Shown here piece after piece: positions 60,498-64,000 of a stretch of 64,000 nt of DNA. Each line of letters begins with the position of its first letter. Position 1 is the stretch's first letter. Position numbers and translations under genes: made by a program. The notes beneath the pieces were generated by a model, which saw nothing but the letters and a program-made list of their open reading frames with translations, was not told where the DNA came from and made no database searches. The DNA is from Silene conica (taxonomy: Eukaryota > Streptophyta > Magnoliopsida > Caryophyllales > Caryophyllaceae), in NCBI GenBank assembly GCA_029255685.2, contig CM055313.2, forward strand, positions 22,669,079-22,733,078, in the 5' to 3' direction.

Positions 60498-60857
60498 TTA
60501 TTTACAATAACGATCAGCCTTTTTCTTGATACGATCGTCAAGAGCATCTTCAACAGATTTAACCTTGGCTTTGGGATCGTAACCAAATTTCTTAGTCTCA
60601 ACAGGGAAAAGCTCTTCATATTTCATCTTCTTGGCGGCGTCGATAGTGTAAATGGCTTCACCAGTGGCGGTTCCGTCATCGATCACATTACCGGGTTTGG
60701 ATAGTTGTTGTTCTTCATCTTCAACCTCTTTGCTGCTGATTTTCTTCTTCTTTTTCTTTTTCTTGTCAATGGATTTGCTGTTTATAGCTAATTCTCCGCC
60801 TTTGAAACTTAGGCGTCCGCCCTTTACTCTCTCGTATGGGCTGTCCCTGTCCGCCAT
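60498..60857 (-). CDS. Small lysine-rich conserved plant protein (FAM32A-like N-terminus)
   Basis: The intact frame of 119 residues starts MADRDSPYERVKGGRLSFKG, has an unbroken poly-lysine run at about residues 32-39, an acidic middle (EVEDEEQQ), and ends AAKKMKYEELFPVETKKFGY then ALDDRIKKKADRYCK. The YxxVxGGxLxFKG start followed by poly-lysine recalls FAM32A/DUF1754 nuclear proteins, but the C-terminus does not match what I know of that family, so the name is tentative. The lysine run suggests nuclear or nucleolar location. The clean start context, charged conserved tail and isolated position support a real gene. A 3' UTR intron is possible. Confidence 0.75.
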   Translation of the reverse strand: MADRDSPYERVKGGRLSFKGGELAINSKSIDKKKKKKKKISSKEVEDEEQQLSKPGNVIDDGTATGEAIYTIDAAKKMKYEELFPVETKKFGYDPKAKVKSVEDALDDRIKKKADRYCK

Positions 60858-61275
60858 AAATGCTCTCTCGAGATTCTCTGCTTCAGGGGTGGGTGGCTGG
60901 GTGGGTGGTTTTGCGATGGATACACCGATTCACTTGTTGGGGCTCTTGGGTTGCTAAGTTGATATGGATTGGACAATGGGGATACCAAAGGTCCCAACAT
61001 TTTTATAATCACCGTCACACATAAGGGGTATGGAATGGAATGGATAATACCTTCAAGTGTTTGGTTGGGCACTTTTGAAATGGATTTAGAAACCCAATGG
61101 ATTCTAAATTCATCCCAACTCCTTGGAATTTCATACTCTAGTCTTTTTCCAAGTTTCTAAATCCAATCCCCCTTGATACAAACCCTAAAATTAAGAAAGA
61201 AAAAAAACCCAAAATTGCTATTGTTCATGTAAGTCTTTTTTTCCATTATAATTTTTTTGCTTTTATGAGATAAAC
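60858..61275 (-). promoter_or_regulatory. Upstream region of the small lysine-rich protein gene
   Basis: The first 120 bp are GC-richer, with repeated GGGTGGG/CCCACCC motifs at 60886-60912 that could lie in the leader or core promoter. Further right (61020-61180) the sequence has inverted-looking AAATGGATTTAGAAACC and CCAAGTTTCTAAATCC motifs typical of a MITE, without supported ends. Confidence 0.35.
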
Positions 61276-61303
61276 TAGTATTTTTGCCCGTGCGATGCAC
61301 GGA
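61276..61303 (-). mobile_element. Helitron 3' terminus, minus strand
   Basis: On the minus strand the hairpin CCGTGC/GCACGG is followed by CTAG (61279-61276) and T. The 5' end would lie to the right; none was recognised before the window ends. Confidence 0.6.
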
Positions 61304-62160
61304 TACTAAATTAATTTGTGGTATTCATAAAATTTTCACCATGTAAATCAAAAGTAAATCATAAGATTTTTTTTATATAAAAATAGTATTAGTTCGTTCT
61401 ATACATGTGTTATTTGTTAAAAAAATTACCTCATTTATATTTATTTCTTTCATTAATGTTACCACCAACTCGCCACAATAATCTACAGTACCACACGAAA
61501 GAACCCGTCAAACCACTACTCTTACTCTTCAAACAACACATGAAACGGTCCACAATACAAATTACAAAGCCACACCTACTAACCTATCATGAAATTAATC
61601 AACAAATGCGATTTAGTCATCTTTATTGCTACCTCAAACAACCATCAAACTCATCATCGACACTCTTTCCTAGCTTCCAATACACACCTAAAATATTCAA
61701 ATGACCCCTCTTTCACAAAACACCCGAACTTATCCATCAATGTTAGCTCTTCCTTTGAAAAGTTCATCCATTTATCAGAAAACTAGCTAATAACTTCTGC
61801 TTTCAAAATCGATCTTGTTTGAATGAGAAATCCTTGATTGTGAAAACAAAAACATGCAATTTTTTTGTTTGGTTAACAAAAGAGGTATGAGAGAAGTGTT
61901 AAGGAATGAACGGTGGATGCAACACTCGAGATGTTACATGGAAATTTGGTGTAAATTTCAAACCACGGTGTTTTTTTTAATCACCAAGACAAAAAAGTAA
62001 CCTAGTTAAACGTTAACAATACTATATTGATTGACATGATATTTATTAACATTTGATTACTTACTTTTGTGCTTCACAAGAAAAAAAATACAAAATTGAG
62101 TTTTCATACATGATATTTCAGAGATTTTTAACTTATTTTTATAGCATCTATGCCTAAGTC
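61304..62160. other. Possible Helitron body, no coding remains
   Basis: AT-rich sequence to the right of a minus-strand Helitron 3' terminus. Frames at 61405-61704 and 61589-61786 overlap each other and show no known domain. Confidence 0.4.
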
Positions 62161-62744
62161 TAGGGATGTCATTGGGGCGGGTACAAGTGGATACCGCCCC
62201 GCGCCCGCCCCAGTTGGGGCGGGGATGGGTAGAGCTTTGGCGGGTGGTGGGGCGGGGACGGGTACGAAAATTGTACCCGCCATGGGTAATGGGGCGGGGA
62301 TGGTTTTTGCGTGTTACCCGCTTTATACCCGCCTACCCGTCAATTATTACAAATATTAATACCGTTATTACGATAATTTTACAAATATACTTGTTATAAT
62401 TAAGACGTAATGTTAAAAATAGCTATTTTATAAAGTATTTTATCAACCTCTTTGATAAATAACTAAAATTATATAAACAAATTTCTGAAAATAGAAATTA
62501 ATAGTGATTAAACCAACTTGTACGAAAAAATATCGGAAAAAATTTATGGTATAGCGGGTTAATGGTTAGGTGGGGCGGGGATGGTTTTGGAAACTTGTAC
62601 CCGCCATGGGTGGTGGGACGGGGATGGTTTTGGAAACTTGTACCCGCCATGGGTGGTGGAGCGGGGATGGGTATGAGGTTTTCTTGATGGATACGGGTAC
62701 GGGGAGCCTATATCCAGCACCGCCCCGCCCCAATGACATCCCTA
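62161..62744. mobile_element. hAT-type non-autonomous element, GGGGCGGG-rich
   Basis: The 584-bp element has perfect ends TAGGGATGTCATTGGGGCGG and their complement, flanked by an exact 8-bp duplication CCTAAGTC (62153-62160 and 62745-62752). Arms are dense in GGGGCGGG and GTACCCGCC; the core (62345-62560) is AT-rich. It resembles the elements at 2103 and 36611 in plan. Confidence 0.92.
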
Positions 62745-62752
62745 CCTAAGTC

Positions 62753-64000
62753 ATTTACACATAATACAACCTTGAAATAAATTCATCTACTTCAATTCAT
62801 CAGCTTTCTTGCTATATACCCCCCCCCCCCCATTTTCCACACCATTCAGGCATTGTCCGTACCCTTTTCACTCAACTAACCAACTTGACCATCAGAATTA
62901 ACTGTATGCTCCCTGAACGAACAACCTCATTGTATCTATATTTACTTGTACTTCTCAAATCACACATCACACTCTTAAATTTCGGAATAACTCTATCCTC
63001 AAGACACTTACCTCATGCCTCCAGACCTATCCACCTATCTACCGCGATATAATACTGACATGACAAATACTTCCTTAATTCTTAACCAATGTTCCACATT
63101 CTATTTTTGTGCAATTTAATCCAATGTTTTCTTCCATACTTGATAAAATAATTGACATCAATATCTTCTTTTATTTCTTATATTTACAATGTTATCATTG
63201 CAAATTTGCAACTACAACTCCACATTAGGACATCTTTTTATACACACCCCTAAATATTTCCAAGAATACTCCCACAAAAACCACTACAACGTCATTCCAC
63301 ATTAAAAATTATTCCCCGGCCCAATGGAACATTCAATAGGACTGAAGAGAGTATAACATTTGATTGTTTAGTTTTGTGTCCAACAAATAAACAAAATTGA
63401 GTTTATACATGTGATATTTTAAATGTTTTTAGCCTATATTTTTATATTTGTCGGTTCTTTTCTCATATAATACACATTTTCAAATAAAATTTATTCATTT
63501 ACCTTCTCCAATCAATATCTCACGTTATCCACTTTTTCACAAATTCAACCCTTTCCACCCAACCTACATATGAATATATTTTTCAATCTTCTAAATCACA
63601 CTCGTAAACGTCAGGGAGTAATCCTACCCATGGAGTACCTTTCTCACCCACTTAATCAACGTAACCATTAAAGTGATTTGTAAAATGTATTCCTGGAAAC
63701 CTCACCCTACCGACATTTATTTGTACTACTCTCACACTCTTCAACGTCATAGAATAACCCTACCCCCAAGACACATACCTCCTCTCTCAAAACCTATTTA
63801 CTTCCACCGCTCGAAACAATAGATATATCCAATATAAAATCAAATCCCGCCCTATAACAATCAAAATTGAGTATGCATACATGTTACTATAGAGATTTTT
63901 AAGCTCTTTTCATAACATATGTGCCTATGTTACAATCACATAAAATAAAATTTTGAAATAAAATTTATCTACCTATGTAGTTGCTCAGCTGTTCTAATCA
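62753..64000. repeat. Degenerate long tandem repeat
   Basis: A landmark (ATTGAGT..., ATACATG...ATATTT, AGATTTTTAA, then GAAATAAA(A)TTCATCTAC-like sequence) appears at 62095, 63397 and 63864. A second landmark (TCACACTCTTAAATTTCGGA / TCACACTCTTCAACGTCATA, then CAAGACACTTACCTC / CAAGACACATACCTC) appears at 62960 and 63735. A run of 14 C is at about 62819-62832. No gene is supported. Confidence 0.5.

Noticed and set aside
60498-60857. Firm naming of the small gene as FAM32A
   Set aside because: The N-terminal motif fits, but the C-terminal tail does not match the FAM32A ending I know, so no symbol is given.
1-64000. CRISPR array, bacterial operon or phage content
   Set aside because: The window is plant nuclear DNA; tandem repeats have no uniform repeat-spacer layout.

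Overview
The window is plant nuclear DNA. It holds an intron-rich gene with plant-type GT-AG introns, Stowaway, Tourist and hAT miniature elements, Helitron termini, LINE and SINE debris, and an Athila-type LTR element primed by plant tRNA-Asp. Base composition is AT-rich between genes. A dicot is likely; the sequence alone does not fix the species.

Left half (about 3.0-31 kb, minus strand): one gene fills the interval. I rebuilt 25 exons from splice sites and frame continuity. They join without a stop into a 1129-residue protein that I recognise as VPS50/syndetin, the subunit that distinguishes the endosomal EARP tethering complex from GARP. Its introns hold an L1-type LINE fragment, a PIF/Harbinger element with expanded simple repeats, several Stowaway MITEs, SINE 3' ends, an A-tailed retroposon with about 32-bp internal repeats, and two decayed RTE-type reverse-transcriptase copies. 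Left of the gene lie LTR-like sequence and a Copia gag fragment split by a hAT MITE with an exact 8-bp target duplication.

Middle (31-41.4 kb): the region upstream of VPS50 is a stack of transposons: a 1.2-kb TA-flanked TIR element about 270 bp from the start codon, a minus-strand Helitron-like element with a nested TIR element, and an LTR-like block cut by a GC-rich hAT MITE. Next come a two-exon BAHD acyltransferase gene on the plus strand and, tail to tail with it, a LINE 3' fragment with an open RNase H frame.

Right half (41.5-55.1 kb): a Helitron of about 13.1 kb lies in a minisatellite with a 25-bp monomer and about 100-bp higher-order period. Nested in it is a complete 8.5-kb LTR element (42704-51221, target duplication CATCC). 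It has nearly identical 2.3-kb LTRs, an intact Athila-type gag frame, no pol, and a duplicated tRNA-Asp primer binding site, so it looks like a recent gag-only (TR-GAG-type) element that depends on another element for pol. The Helitron keeps putative 5' exons and the C-terminal end of its helicase.

Far right (55.1-64 kb): a Tourist MITE, a short Helitron, a small lysine-rich protein gene on the minus strand at 60.5-60.9 kb with a possible spliced 3' exon, a 254-bp tandem duplication, a GC-rich hAT MITE and degenerate long tandem repeats.
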